Source: Isoetes taiwanensis (taxonomy: Eukaryota; Streptophyta; Lycopodiopsida; Isoetales; Isoetaceae). From it: a stretch of 64,000 nucleotides of DNA. Every line of letters starts with the position of its first letter. Position 1 is the first letter of the stretch. Shown here piece by piece: positions 53,118-64,000 of the stretch. Location of the stretch: positions 6,978,871-7,042,870 of the forward strand of contig JAJEKV010000010.1 in NCBI GenBank assembly GCA_021234155.1. Direction: 5' to 3'. A program made the position numbers and the translations under genes. The notes beneath the pieces are model-generated. The model searched no databases. It saw only the letters and a list, made by a program, of their open reading frames with translations, and was not told the origin of the DNA.

Positions 53118-54949
53118 GTAAGTATATATTTCGTTGTTTTCTCTCATATTTGTGCAAGATTTGAATGCATTTTTGGCTTTTTGAAGATCTATTTTCTCTA
53201 GAATTATACAATCATGTTATGCAGTTAATAAGAATTTCAATCTGCATTTAACCTTAGCTTATAATCTTAGTAGTTTTTGAATTCAGTTGGATAGCTGTCA
53301 TTATTCTGTGATCTAAAACTCTATAAAAACTGGGAAATCATTGGTAAATACAGTTTATCCATAGAAGGAAAGAAAAGCGCATAAAACATGTGTCTGCCAT
53401 GTGGGTTGTGGTCAAAATTAGAATACAATACAACTTTTTCTTACGTAACTTCAAGAGTCAAAACGAGCTCTTAAGTCAGAGCCTCTGCAGACCATATTTC
53501 AGAGTAGATAGTCTAATTATCAAAGAAAAATAAACCGATAAAATGTAATACAAATGGCAGACTAAATCTTTGACCATTTATTGCTTCCGGTCTGTAGTAG
53601 TTTCATTTATTGCCTCGACTTTATGCATTGCGTCTGCTTTGATTTCAAATATATTCAAAATATACATTTCTTCGCATTAGAAACTGTATTTGTTTGATTA
53701 GACAATGCATGCAAATTTGCTGAAGCATTGCTGGGACTATGTTGATATTCTTATTTAGCAGACGTCTGATTAGATTATCTATAAACTGAAAGTCCCGTTT
53801 GAGTTTATAAGTAGATAAACTTTTCCCTTCCATTTCGCATCGGCCAATAACTTTTGCCTTTGTACTTTATTGTACAAAGTCCTTCGTTGGACATCCTTTT
53901 GTTGACTACCTAGTCCTTTCCATTGTGGCTAGTTTATGTGTTCTAAGCCGTGCCTGCTTGCAGATTTTATGAAGTTTTGAGTATCTCCTCGGATATCTTG
54001 AATTGCCATTTTCATTCTCCAGTCCAGTTGGAGAGAACTTGCAGCTGAATGAGAACTTCTTTCTTCTCGCAATGCCATGTTTCTGCCCAATTGAAAAAAT
54101 ATTTTTCAGCTTCTTGTTTGATGTCATCAACTCAAGTTTCCTGTTTGATTCCATCAGCTCAAGTAGTACTCTACTTGGCTTGCACCAGGTTTGTATTTAT
54201 GAAGAAGGGCAGATACGTATGGATGGGGATGGATGCATTTACAAGTCTTGAATTTCAAGTAAGATTACTCTTTTGTGATACGTTCTTCTATTAACTCTCT
54301 AACTTTTATGCTCATAATTTGCAACTTGTATGACTGTTTTACCAAGGTCTGTGAAGGCCTTGATAATCTGCTTCACAAAGTAGTCAATATCACATCTTGG
54401 CACACATCTTGGGTCAATATTAAACTATTCATTGAACTACAACTAGTATCCAAAGACACCATAGGGCCACCAACTATAGTTGTTTGATTCTGCTTGAAAC
54501 AAAAAGAGCTTCTAGGATGGACTGTCTTGCTCATCCTTGGATCATGTGAATCTGCTTTTTACCACTAACTATGACGTAACATTTACAATCAAGGATACTT
54601 CTGAGATTTTTGTGTTCCTTGCTGAAAATTCTTTCTGTAATTTAGAAGAATGGGAAGATTCCAGACTTCTATCATTGAAAGGAAAACTGGAAGATATTTA
54701 CTAGGATCTAATGTCTATTCATGTCAAAGCATCAATCATTGCCTTTATATTTAGAGATCTATAGCACATGATGCATTTTCCATAGATATGATTAATGTTT
54801 CTCCTCCAATGATTCAGGGCTAATGATGTATAGAGAAATATTCAATTACACCAAGTGAAATTAGAAGGGTTCAGTAGGTTATGGCTGCAGCAAACACCAA
54901 CATATTCTGCGCCATCTTGGTGATCTTGAGAAGAAGATTAATAAGGTTA
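53118..54949. other. Gene-free stretch
   Basis: AT-rich. The short frames near 54000-54300 have no domain or splice support. A 5' part of the HAD-like gene could lie in 54890-54950 (MAAANTNIFCAILVIL), but this is not convincing. Confidence 0.3.
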
Positions 54950-54984
54950 GATATGGCATATGTAACTGCAAGCATCTGAAATTA

Positions 54985-55620
54985 CTACGGTATATTAGAA
55001 TGCAAGAGGTAATGGCAGCATGCATGTGTACTGAGAGGTTTACCAGGCAAGAGATCAGGAAAGCAGTAAAGAAAATTCTTTTCCATAATAGATGTGCAGA
55101 GATTGTAGAGAAATTGATTATGGGTGTGCCAGTTCATATAATATCTGCTAATTGGTCTCGTGACTTCATCATTAGTGGCTTATCTGACATTTCTAGTTAG
55201 TTCTTATCAAGCACTTTGTCATGCCTTGTCTTTGAAGGGCTAAATTGTGATATGTTATTTTGCAGAGGACATGTTAGTTTTGAAGACGTTTTAGATTAGA
55301 TCGATTATTTCACGGATTAATACAGGATGCCTTTGAACGGAGATAATCTACAGAACCTGAGAACAATGTATGATTACAACATCGATGAAAAGACAAGGTT
55401 CAGGGAAATAAGATGGTAGTTTTTTGCGGAGACGGTCAAAATGGTCTGTTATGCAGATCTGGGCATTGTACTGGGGAACAAGAAGACTTTCAAAACAATA
55501 TTATCAAGATTCAATGTGCGTCTACTGCCTTGACAGTAGCAATGCTGCACAGTTTGCCCTTTCACTATGCAAAAGGTTTTGGCATTCAGGGGCCTGGTTG
55601 AAGCCAATTGAAGCTTTTCA
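54985..55620 (+). pseudogene. HAD-superfamily hydrolase-like gene, decayed
   Basis: The piece 54985-55197 reads RFTRQEIRKAVKKILFHNRC and KLIMGVPVHIISANWSRDFI, the region before and including motif II (here SANW) of HAD phosphatases such as the HAD half of plant TH2 or PHOSPHO-type enzymes. The next piece (about 55265-55410) reads GHVSFEDVLD, a stop, IDYFTD, a stop, then NLQNLRTMYDYNIDEKTRFR. The third (55411-55540) gives VVFCGDGQNGLLC and, after a one-base shift, YADLGIVLGNKKTFKTIL. Motif IV should be GDGxxD; here the last Asp is Gly. Two stops, a shift and the lost metal ligand show a pseudogene. The N-terminal nucleophile motif DxDxT is not visible. Confidence 0.5.
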
Positions 55621-57243
55621 ACCAGGACCATTATTTCCGCCTTGAAAACTTCGCTCTTGCAAAACTGGATATAGACACACAATTAATTGATGTTATAGGT
55701 ATATGTAGTTAAGAACTCCCTTAGCCTTGTATCACAAAAAACATTACAAAGCCATGGTTGATTTTATGCATCTGGGTAAGTGAATTTGTAAGGTTGTAAT
55801 ATAGAATCCATTGTTTATGTCGAAACCATGAATGATCACTCATCCAATTGATTTAGTAAAGCACAATTGGCTCTCTAGATGGCACTATATATGACCTTGA
55901 CATAAACAATGATATCTACATTATCCAATAATAGAAGTGACACAATACCTAATATAATGTTGTTCCAATTGCTTGCCTAGTAACATAACTAGTGCCATAA
56001 TGGATCAAAAAATGACATTAAGCTTGATAGTATAAATGACATAATAAATGGCATTGATATTGGCAACATAAATGTCTCAATGCGGAGGCGATGTGCACCC
56101 GTGCGAATGGAAGCTATAAGTCTGCGCTTCTTCATGGGCAACATGGTGTACAAGTACTGGTGTGGACCTCTCGTGAGCCTGGGATTGACTTGTTGCTGAT
56201 AGTGTGCCAGCTTAACATGCGTCAGAGCATCTGCATCCCAGAGCTTGCAAGGAAGGTAGCATCTAGGTACAACTTAAGTGCCTTGTGATCTTTCTTTGTC
56301 CTGACATGTACGCATCTGTTTGCCTGTACTCCCCAGCGTGAAAGTCCATAACGAGGCCATCCAACGAGCAAATGAGGTTGAGGAATATACAATTAGAAGC
56401 AAGTCGTGATTGAAAAGAAAGGCAGAGTCAAGGTTGTCGACAGGTGCGGTTATGGCCAAGGGTACTGAAGAGATGGGTGTGAGAGGGCGAATGTCGAGAT
56501 GGAATGCAATGAATAGAATAGAATGAGATTAGCCGTATAACCAAGTGAAGAAATGGGCAAATTAAAAACATAATGACCTGAAACGGGATATGGTTTGCGA
56601 TAATAAAATAAAGAAGGTATATATGAAATGAAAATGAAAACACAGTGACATATTGTTAGTAGAGAAATCCATCAACAAAGCCAAATACAAATAAAAAACC
56701 GCAAGATACATATAAGAAAATTAGCTAGAAAGACGGAAATGATGTCAACCGAGTTGAGCAAATGGAGCAGTGTCAATGACATATTGCTAGTAGAGAAATC
56801 CAGCACACAAAACCAAATGCAAATAGAAACTGCAACATATGGATAAGAAAATTAGCCCGAAAAACAGAAATGATGTCAACTGAGTTGAGCAAATGGAGCG
56901 CTCTAGAAAAATAGGCATAAAAGCGACACGTATGCAAGAGGAACCTAGTACACGAGCTGAAAAAAATATCATAAAAACCCTTTCATTGTAAGGAAATCAA
57001 TGCACAAAAAGATATGCCCAAAAATAGGTACGACTACAACATAGAAATTTAAAAAGTTATGATGAGGTACATAGAGAAACAAGGAAGACGTCAATACAGT
57101 GATCAATGTAATGAAGCCAAAAAAAAGGAAACCATACCCAAGACATAAACATCTTCCGTAAATAATTGATAAAGAGATCGAATTGACTAGAGAGAAATGA
57201 AGAAATTCGTCAAATTGATACTAGATAACCCTAGGACTTAGTC
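55621..57243. other. Gene-poor stretch
   Basis: A 65-codon frame at 56091-56288 (SREPGIDLLLIVCQLNMRQS) is open but unsupported. The segments 56650-56750 and 56770-56900 share ACATATTG..AGTAGAGAAATCCA and GAAATGATGTCAAC, an imperfect tandem duplication of about 120 bp. Confidence 0.4.
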
Positions 57244-57245
57244 AG

Positions 57246-57272
57246 AAAAAAAAAAAAAAAAAAAAAAAAAAA
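57246..57272. repeat. A(27) tract at the left edge of the tandem duplication
   Basis: The A run stands directly before the left unit. A similar A run (62383-62404) stands at the end of the right unit. Confidence 0.8.
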
Positions 57273-59447
57273 ACCCCAAAATCTGTTTCCAGACTTCCAT
57301 CCTTGATAATTCCTACTGGAAATATCAAGTCTGCCTTTTGCAGCCTTAGGAAATTAACAGGTATTCTTTCCTAAGCCAGGATAAGGTCATAACACAATTA
57401 TAAGAAATCTATGTAATTGGTATCTTGAACATTTCATCATTAATACACAATAATTGTGCCAGAACAACCTTGTATTTCAAAGATAGAGCATTTTCTACAA
57501 TTTTCCAGAAACAACCAAGTCTACACTGCCTTTTTCAGAATAGAATACATTATCTAAGCTATTGCATCATAACCATATAAGAATAATGGTAGAGATTCCA
57601 GAGATTGAACTCATATGCTAAATTTCACAAATGTACAACTCTCAAAGCTTTAGTCAAGCTAATATACCAGATCTAATCATTTTAACAAGTAAATTAACAT
57701 GATCAAGTCCTTGTCATTGAGAAATAAAATCTCCATATTGGAACGAGCTTACTTGTAGTCCTTGCAAATCATACCATAAGCTAAGAAACATCAAAGCATG
57801 GAGCAAGAAACCTGGTTACCTGCAGTAGAACCAAAGGACAGTTAGCCTTAATCAGGGTAAGAGCCTAAGCTACTAACAGGTAAGCAGTAGGTTTCTTGGG
57901 TATTCCCCTTCACCATGACTTTAATGGTACAAGTGTATGTATGTAACCATTGAGAATAACTCAGATTTCCAGGACTTATGTACAACATAATAGCATACGG
58001 TCATAATTACCCAGCAGGTTCTGCATAGCATATAGTCATAATTATCCAGCATATAGCCACACAGTACTCCCTTACCTTGGAGTCATATCTGAAGCACAAC
58101 TAAACATTAAAATTTACTGTACACATACATCATTAGTGCAGCAAGTGTAGTGCAATCCGTAATTTCTTATGCAATTGTATCAACATAAACAGCATTGTAT
58201 ACTCTGCTATCACAGCCCAGTTATTTTAAAATTTCAACAGCAAATGCATAATCTATCTAGCAATAGATTATATCCTGCTCATAGGATCCAGCAAATTCCA
58301 GCAGTAGATCTATCCATAGATCTGAGTACCAGCACCAGACATAACATAGGCAAAGCAGCAACCAGCACCAAGTGGTGTATTTTCCTAATCTACCATTTTC
58401 TTCTATCTAAAGCATCTTTTTCTTTTATATCATGTATATTGTAGTGGATTTTCTCCATTGCTGCCATAATATTAGTTGTGACGATTCATTTTAGCACCAT
58501 TATTTGTAGTCTCCATCCTCAAAGGCTCATGCCCCTTCCAAATTCATGTAAGCACCAGATCTAGCATTTTATCTATAATTTCTTCAAACATGAAACCATA
58601 CAAGTCCCTTTATTCTATCTTTCCATCTATTGCATTTGAGCAATCTATATAATCTCTATGATTCTATTTAGCACCTGCCCAGCAATATTTTTCATATCTT
58701 AGCATTCTACATACAAAATTCTGCATAAATGCAAATAGGTTAGCATTAACCTGAATGATATTCGCTCCAGAGGGCAATCCCTTGAGTTGTTTTGCTGCTG
58801 CTATATTTGCAGAATCGTCCATTGTGTGACCACCATTGTAAGCAAGGATATCTTCATTTTCCTTGAACTTGGCTAGAAGCCCTTATGTCTCCGCTATAGC
58901 TATGCTACATTCTGCATTCTTTCCTGTATTCTCATCATTCCCAACCGCTAGCTCTTCAACTGATTTAACAGTGTTTCACAGCTCCGGAATTCCCAACTCT
59001 TAGCATCTATCTGTAGGGGCCGGAATCAGTATAAAGCAGATGCCCCATTGCCGCCTTTTATTCTGCCTCTCTGTCCTTAGCAAGGATTTACCACACTGGT
59101 CGTGTACCTAGGTTTGCTACTATATCTGTAAATATTATCCAAAGTTTCAAATACCATTTTCTTTTTCATAAGCGTACATCTCCATCTTGTATGTATCAGT
59201 CGGAACCTTAAGTTACAGATATCCGGAACCCTAAAGTGTAACAATTCGTAGCCACTGACAAGTGTTTACTTTTGTTTTCATGTCCTTTATAGACACCACA
59301 TGTAACATTTATTTATTCTCAAATTAGACCCATTGGCCAAGGCATCTATAGCTATAAGCCCAAGGGTACTCCGGCATACCTTGTTTCCTTGTTTCCATGC
59401 ACATCATAATCTTAACACCAAATATGGTCATATAATAAAAAATCCTC
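57273..59447 (-). repeat. Tandem duplication, unit 1
   Basis: From CAAAATCTGTTTCCAGACTT to GGTCATATAATAAAA the unit matches 60207-62383 closely (offset 2926-2940 bp). The two units are separated by 759 bp of unique sequence, so the structure is A-B-A'. The unit contains the pseudo-exon at 58751-59010 and the block at 57812-57914. Confidence 0.9.
58751..59010 (-). pseudogene. Disabled internal exon, unit 1
   Basis: It lies between the acceptor CCCCTACAG at 59012/59011 and the donor CAG|GTTAAT at 58751/58750. The reading is IDAKSWEFRSCETL, a one-base loss, KSVEELAVGNDENTGKN, ECSIAIAET, TAA, then GLLAKFKENEDILAYNGGH and ANIAAAKQLKGLPSGANIIQ. With the missing base restored the exon would be 261 nt and phase 0 at both ends. 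The same two defects are present in unit 2. The protein family is not recognised. Confidence 0.6.
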
Positions 59448-59629
59448 CCTCCGACCGTTGTTCGGGGGACCATTGCTAGTTTGGGTTTTTAGACAAAACC
59501 CACAACTACAATTTTTACAGCAAGTAGTGCAGGACCTTGCTGTAATGCAAAGGTCCTGCCCTCACAATGCTTTCTTACTGCACTTTTTCTTCATGTATAA
59601 AACAAAGCAAAATGGTTCCTACTACTTAC

Positions 59630-59781
59630 CGTAATGATTGTACGATATGTATCATACCCCATAGTTTGTGCAGCAGACCAAAATGTTGGTAATCCTTCAA
59701 ATTTCCATGGCAAACTGGTATCTTTAGGAATTGTACAATAGTCCAGGAACGTTGTTCTCTTGCAGGTCCATTGGAACATTC
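59630..59781 (-). CDS. Candidate exon between the two units
   Basis: Acceptor GATTTGCAG and strong donor ACG|GTAAGTAG bound 152 nt. Two frames are open. One gives PKDTSLPWKFEGLPTFWSAA and MGYDTYRTIIT up to the donor. The other gives REQRSWTIVQFLKIPVCHGN and continues in phase with the exon at 59967-60108. I cannot decide which is used. Unknown family. Confidence 0.35.
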
Positions 59782-59966
59782 CTGCAAATCTCTGGGATAT
59801 ACTTTATTCGCTTGGCAAAAGCCAGAATCAGGGATATGATTTAATCCCATGGCAAATGCCAAAATCTGGAATATGATTTATCTGGAATCTGGCAAATGCT
59901 TGTTTCGACAAATGTCACATTTTACTACTATAGTAGCATTGAATGGCTATGATATTTGAGCCATAC

Positions 59967-60108
59967 CTTGTCTATTGTTAGCTGGTAAAGGATGTCCCAA
60001 TCATCCATATTAGAGTATAGAGTGGCGCTTATCAATTTCTTGTTCATGTTATTTGCTGAACCCAAGTTCTTTGATTCAAAGGTTGAGCCCATCATCTTTG
60101 GCATCCAT
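59967..60108 (-). CDS. Candidate exon between the two units
   Basis: After ATATATAG the minus strand reads WMPKMMGSTFESKNLGSANN and MNKKLISATLYSNMDDWDIL, ending LTIDK at an AAG|GTATGG donor. It probably belongs to the same gene as 59630-59781 and the duplicated exon. Confidence 0.4.
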
Positions 60109-60206
60109 CTATATATTCATAATCAGAGGTATTAGAATAAATTATCACCTGTAATCCTTATGACCAAACCTGGTTTCTAGTATAACTAGAAAACTGAATT
60201 TAAAAC

Positions 60207-62383
60207 AAAAAAACCCAAAAATCTGTTTCCAGACTTCCATCCTTGATAATTCCTACTGGAAATATCAAGTCTGCCTTTGGCAGCCTTAGGAAATTAACAG
60301 GTATTCTTTCCTAAGCCAGGATAAGGTCATAACACAATTATAAGAAATCTATGTAATTGATATCTTGAACATTTCATCATTAATGTGCCAGAACAACCTT
60401 GTATTTCAAAGATAGAGCATTTTCTACAATTTTCCAGAAACAACCAAGTCTACACTGCCTTTTTCAGAATAGAATACATTATCTAAGCTATTGCATCATA
60501 ACCATATAAGAATAATGGTAGAGATTCCAGAGATTGAACTCATATGCTAAATTTCACAAATGTACAACTCTCAAAGCTTTAGTCAAGCTAATATACCAGA
60601 TCTAATCATTTTAACAAGTAAATTAACATGATCAAGTCCTTGTCATTGAGAAATAAAATCTGCATATTGGAACGAGCTTACTTGTAGTCCTTGCAAATCA
60701 TACCATAAGCTAAGAAACATCAAAGCATGGAGCAAGAAACACGGTTACTGCTTGATAGAACCAAAGGACGATTAGCCTTAATCGGGGTAAGAGCCTAAGC
60801 TACTAACAGTGGCGTGGGTTTCTTGGGTATTCCCTTCACCATGACTTTAATGGTACAAGTGTATGTATGTAACCATTGAGAATAACTCCAGTTTCCAGGA
60901 CTTATGTACAACATAATAGCATACGGTCATAATTACCCAGCAGGTTCTGCATAGCATATAGTCATAATTATCCAGCATATAGCCACACAGTACTCCCTTA
61001 CCTTGGAGTCATATCTGAAGCACAACTAAACATTAAAATTTACTGTACACATACATCATTAGTGCAGCAAGTGTAGTGCAATCCGTAATTTCTTATGCAA
61101 TTGTATCAACATAAACAGCATTGTATACTCTGCTATCACAGCCCAGTTATTTTAAAATTTCAACAGCAAATGCATAATCTATCCAGCAATAGATTATATC
61201 CTGCTCATAGGATCCAGCAAATTCCAGCAGTAGATCTATCCATAGATCTGAGTACCAGCACCAGACATAACATAGGCAAAGCAGCAACCAGCACCAAGTG
61301 GTGTATTTTCCTAATCTACCATTTTCTTCTATCTAAAGCATCTTTTTCTTTTATATCATGTATATTGTAGTGGATTTACTCCATTGCTGCCATAATATTA
61401 GTTGTGACGATTCATTTTAGCACCATTATTTGTAGTCTCCATCCTCAAAGGCTCATGCCCCTTCCAAATTCATGTAAGCACCAGATCTAGCATTTTATCT
61501 ATAATTTCTTCAAACATGAAACCATACAAGTCCCTTTATTCTATCTTTCCATCTATTGCATTTGAGCAATCTATATAATCTCTATGATTCTATTTAGCAC
61601 CTGCCCAGCAATATTTTTCATATCTTAGCATTCTACGTACAAAATTCTGCATAAATGCAAATAGGTTAGCATTAACCTGAATGATATTCGCTCCAGAGGG
61701 CAATCCCTTGAGTTGTTTTGCTACTGCTATATTTGCAGAATCGTCCATTGTGTGACCACCATTGTAAGCAAGGATATCTTCATTTTCCTTGAACTTGGCT
61801 AGAAGCCCTTATGTCTCCGCTATAGCTATGCTACATTCTGCATTCTTTCCTGTATTCTCATCATTCCCAACCGCTAGCTCTTCAACTGATTTAACAGTGT
61901 TTCACAGCTCCAGAATTCCCAACTCTTAGCGTCTATCTGTAGGGGCCGGAATCAGTATAAAGCAGATGCCCCATTGCCGCCTTTTATTCTGCCTCCCTGT
62001 CCTTAAGAAGGATTTACCACACTGGTCGTGTACCTAGGTTTGCTACTATATCTGTAAATATTATCCAAAGTTTCAAATACCATTTTCTTTTTCATTTCCA
62101 CCTACTTCACTTGCCAGCGAAGCGTACATCTCCATCTTGTATGTATCAGTCGGAACCTTAAGTTACAGATATCCGGAACCCTAAAGTGTAACAATTCGTA
62201 GCCACAAGTGTTTACTTTTGTTTTCATGTCCTTTATAGACACCACATGTAACATTTATTTATTCTCAAATTAGACCCATTGGCCAAGGCATCTATAGCTA
62301 TAAGCCCAAGGGTACTCCGGCATACCTTGTTTCCTTGTTTCCATGCACATCATAATCTTAACACCAAATATGGTCATATAATA
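60207..62383 (-). repeat. Tandem duplication, unit 2
   Basis: Second copy of 57273-59447, with a few small indels: loss of about 13 bp near 60384, a ~30-bp extra stretch near 62096-62122 and changes around 60745-60820. Confidence 0.9.
61677..61936 (-). pseudogene. Disabled internal exon, unit 2
   Basis: Same 260-nt exon as 58751-59010, with the same one-base loss and the same TAA, plus private substitutions such as FRS to FWS. Confidence 0.6.
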
Positions 62384-62404
62384 AAAAAAAAAAAAAAAAA
62401 AAAA
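62383..62404. repeat. A(22) tract at the right edge of the tandem duplication
   Basis: Interrupts the similarity exactly where unit 1 continues with TCCTCCCTCCGACC. Confidence 0.8.
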
Positions 62405-63220
62405 GAACTAGAGTAGTGTCCCAACCATGTGGTAATAGCATAACTCGCCTTCTAAGGTATCTTAACCAGCTTACAACAACATTTTGCAACCCTTCAAAAA
62501 CGATGAACATCAAAATTAACATTTTGCTCCTGCCAATTCCAATAGAATAAAAATCATTAAATGTAAAGAAAAGATGCATGTATCTAGACAAATAGCGTAG
62601 CCCCCATATGATGCCAAAATTGTGTTCATTAATTTCATCCTAAGACATGGTTAACAAGGGAAGTATAGAGAATTGGAGGAGGAAAGTGCTCGAGGAATTG
62701 TGGATGAGAAAATCAAGCAGCACACATGAAGAGCCAGCATTCAAAGCCATAATGCCCTTCTACAAATCCTATGAACTCGTTAGATCTTCCAAGTGGATGA
62801 TAACCATCATGCCTAATAATATGCGAAGCTTTTGGAAAACTACATACCCCATCCCGATGGGCTTGCAAAAGGCAGCCAAATCGCTATCTTGGAGCATAGT
62901 TGGGCCGACCCATCGACCTAGCCGACCTGCCGACCTAGGTGGGAGAAGGCCGACCTAGGTGGGAATTTTTTGCTGACCTACCGACCTATTTTGCCAAAAT
63001 CCAAGTTTCCCTTTTCCTTCATGTAATGCATAAATAGCCTGCAATACATCTCTATTACGAAATAAACAACAAATATATATAAGATTAGTCCTCTAACAAC
63101 TTCAAAACACTCGAATTAAGTTCCCAAAATGTTGTTTGGGTGTGGTATTACATATGATTGTGCATGGTTTAAGGGTGTATTCGTATGCCAAAATAGTATT
63201 ATGCTGATGTCAATAAATGG
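62405..63220. other. Gene-poor stretch with GCCGACCTA words
   Basis: A 103-codon frame at 62647-62958 (MVNKGSIENWRRKVLEELWM) has no recognised domain. Between 62906 and 62990 the word CCGACCTA, often followed by GGTGGGA, occurs five times. Confidence 0.35.
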
Positions 63221-64000
63221 GGTGTGGGTTTTATAAGGTGTGGCATTTTTTTCCCTTTCTGTATTAGGAAAGTGGGATTCGTGTCGAAATTGGGCGTTAG
63301 GGCAGGGCATGGCGGAGTTCTTCCGTGGGCGGCTGCTTGGCCATGGCGGAGTTACTGTGACAGGGTTCAGAGGCAACCGGCGTCTTCAAATCGATTCTGG
63401 CAGCAGTAAATATGGAGTTAATCTGGGAGGGTTCAGGGCAGAGAGGGCACAGATGCAGAATCCGACATCCTTCTTTCTGCCATAGACAAAAGCATGTTCG
63501 ATTTCCTTCTGCCATAGCCAAAAGCAAGAAATATGATTTCGTTTTGTCTTGTAAGCCCTCTTCCTTCTTGTGCTTGTGTTTCGCTTCAACATGTGTTTAT
63601 GCGGTTTTGGCGATGGTGGTGTTTGATTTTGAGGTTTTCCGGAACTGCCTTTTGGGCAGGGGGTTCAAATCCCCATGCTTCCTCCTATGCTGCAGCAGCG
63701 CATGCTAAATTTCAACTCCCCGTGCTTCATTATGTTGTTTGTTTCTTTCTTCTTATTGGCAGAATGGCAGTGGATGCATAGGAGCCCATTCTTCAGCAGC
63801 AATGGAGGTCCTGTAACATGTGCAGCAGGTTGGTCTCGATTAAGTGAAGAGAATGAGGTTCGGCCATGCATTTAGACTTGCTTCATAGCGGATATGGTCG
63901 TTTAACTGTATGTTTGCAAAACAGTTTGAGTTGTTTGTTACTTGTGCGTATGTACGCAGTTGACTTCAATCAAATACATCCTCATCCACCTTAGGGTGAC
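63221..64000. other. Window end, no supported gene
   Basis: Several short frames overlap in both strands and none is convincing. A T-arm-like GGTTCAAATCC in a GGGG/CCCC stem lies at 63662-63672, like the one at 34896-34906. Confidence 0.3.

Noticed and set aside
54003-54294. Overlapping open frames of about 80 codons
   Set aside because: They are in competing frames, Phe/Ser-rich, without splice or domain support.
57273-62383. LTR retrotransposon (two ~2.2-kb LTRs around 759 bp)
   Set aside because: The units lack TG..CA ends, the inner part has no gag, pol, primer site or polypurine tract, and exons of a host gene lie in both units and in the middle. Tandem duplication is simpler.
62647-62958. 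103-codon open frame as a gene
   Set aside because: Ordinary composition but no homology that I recognise, and its end lies in the GCCGACCTA repeats.

Overview
The window is nuclear DNA of a land plant. It has spliced genes with GT-AG introns (and one GC-AG intron), pentatricopeptide (PPR) gene fragments, an NB-ARC immune-receptor gene, L1-type LINEs ending in poly-A, a Ty1/copia remnant, a Helitron-type 3' end and large decayed repeats. The PPR wording and the LINE-rich, gene-poor layout look most like a fern or another seed-free vascular plant. That is an inference from remembered family character, not a search. There are no bacterial operons, CRISPR arrays or convincing complete tRNA/rRNA genes.

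Layout: 1-1.2 kb holds the 5' coding exon of an unrecognised minus-strand gene. 2.4-3.2 kb is a broken minus-strand PPR gene. 3.7-9.4 kb is copy A of a >5 kb segmental duplication whose copy B is 34.1-39.4 kb. Both carry the same decayed PPR fragment, and each has its own later insertion (a LINE-derived element with target-site duplication in A, a ~0.9 kb insertion in B). 9.4-14 kb is old repeat DNA with a nested minus-strand retroelement. 14.3-15.9 kb (minus) is a CID-domain (RPRD/CTD-interacting) gene joined to a TPR-like 3' part. 15.6-17.6 kb is a nest of inverted and direct repeats. 18-23.8 kb is a higher-order tandem array split by a 2-kb LINE. 23.6-26.0 kb is a twice-repeated composite of AT-rich block plus GC-rich minisatellite, and the minisatellite runs into the LRR exon of the NLR gene at 26.0-28.6 kb (minus).

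28.6-33.4 kb holds short repeats, an unrecognised plus-strand multi-exon gene (29.6-31.3 kb) and a minus-strand F-box/kelch-like 3' part (32.6-33.4 kb). 39.4-43.2 kb is retroelement territory: a minus LINE tail, degenerate repeats, a 2-kb 5'-truncated LINE and a copia reverse-transcriptase scrap. 44-48.3 kb has isolated exon-like pieces and repeated blocks ending at a Helitron-like 3' terminus. 49.3-50.3 kb (minus) is a three-exon gene of unknown function. 50.5-53 kb has direct repeats and a pol III-type A/B box. 54.9-55.6 kb is a decayed HAD-hydrolase-like gene. 57.3-62.4 kb is a 2.93-kb tandem duplication of part of a minus-strand gene whose defects are shared by both copies.

No pathway or operon links the genes. 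The main signals are genome-dynamic: empty-site comparisons between paralogous copies, gene-repeat fusions, an apparent intron remnant of 23 nt, and pseudogenes duplicated after they were disabled. All gene models are read by eye from splice signals and coding frame; none is transcript-supported.
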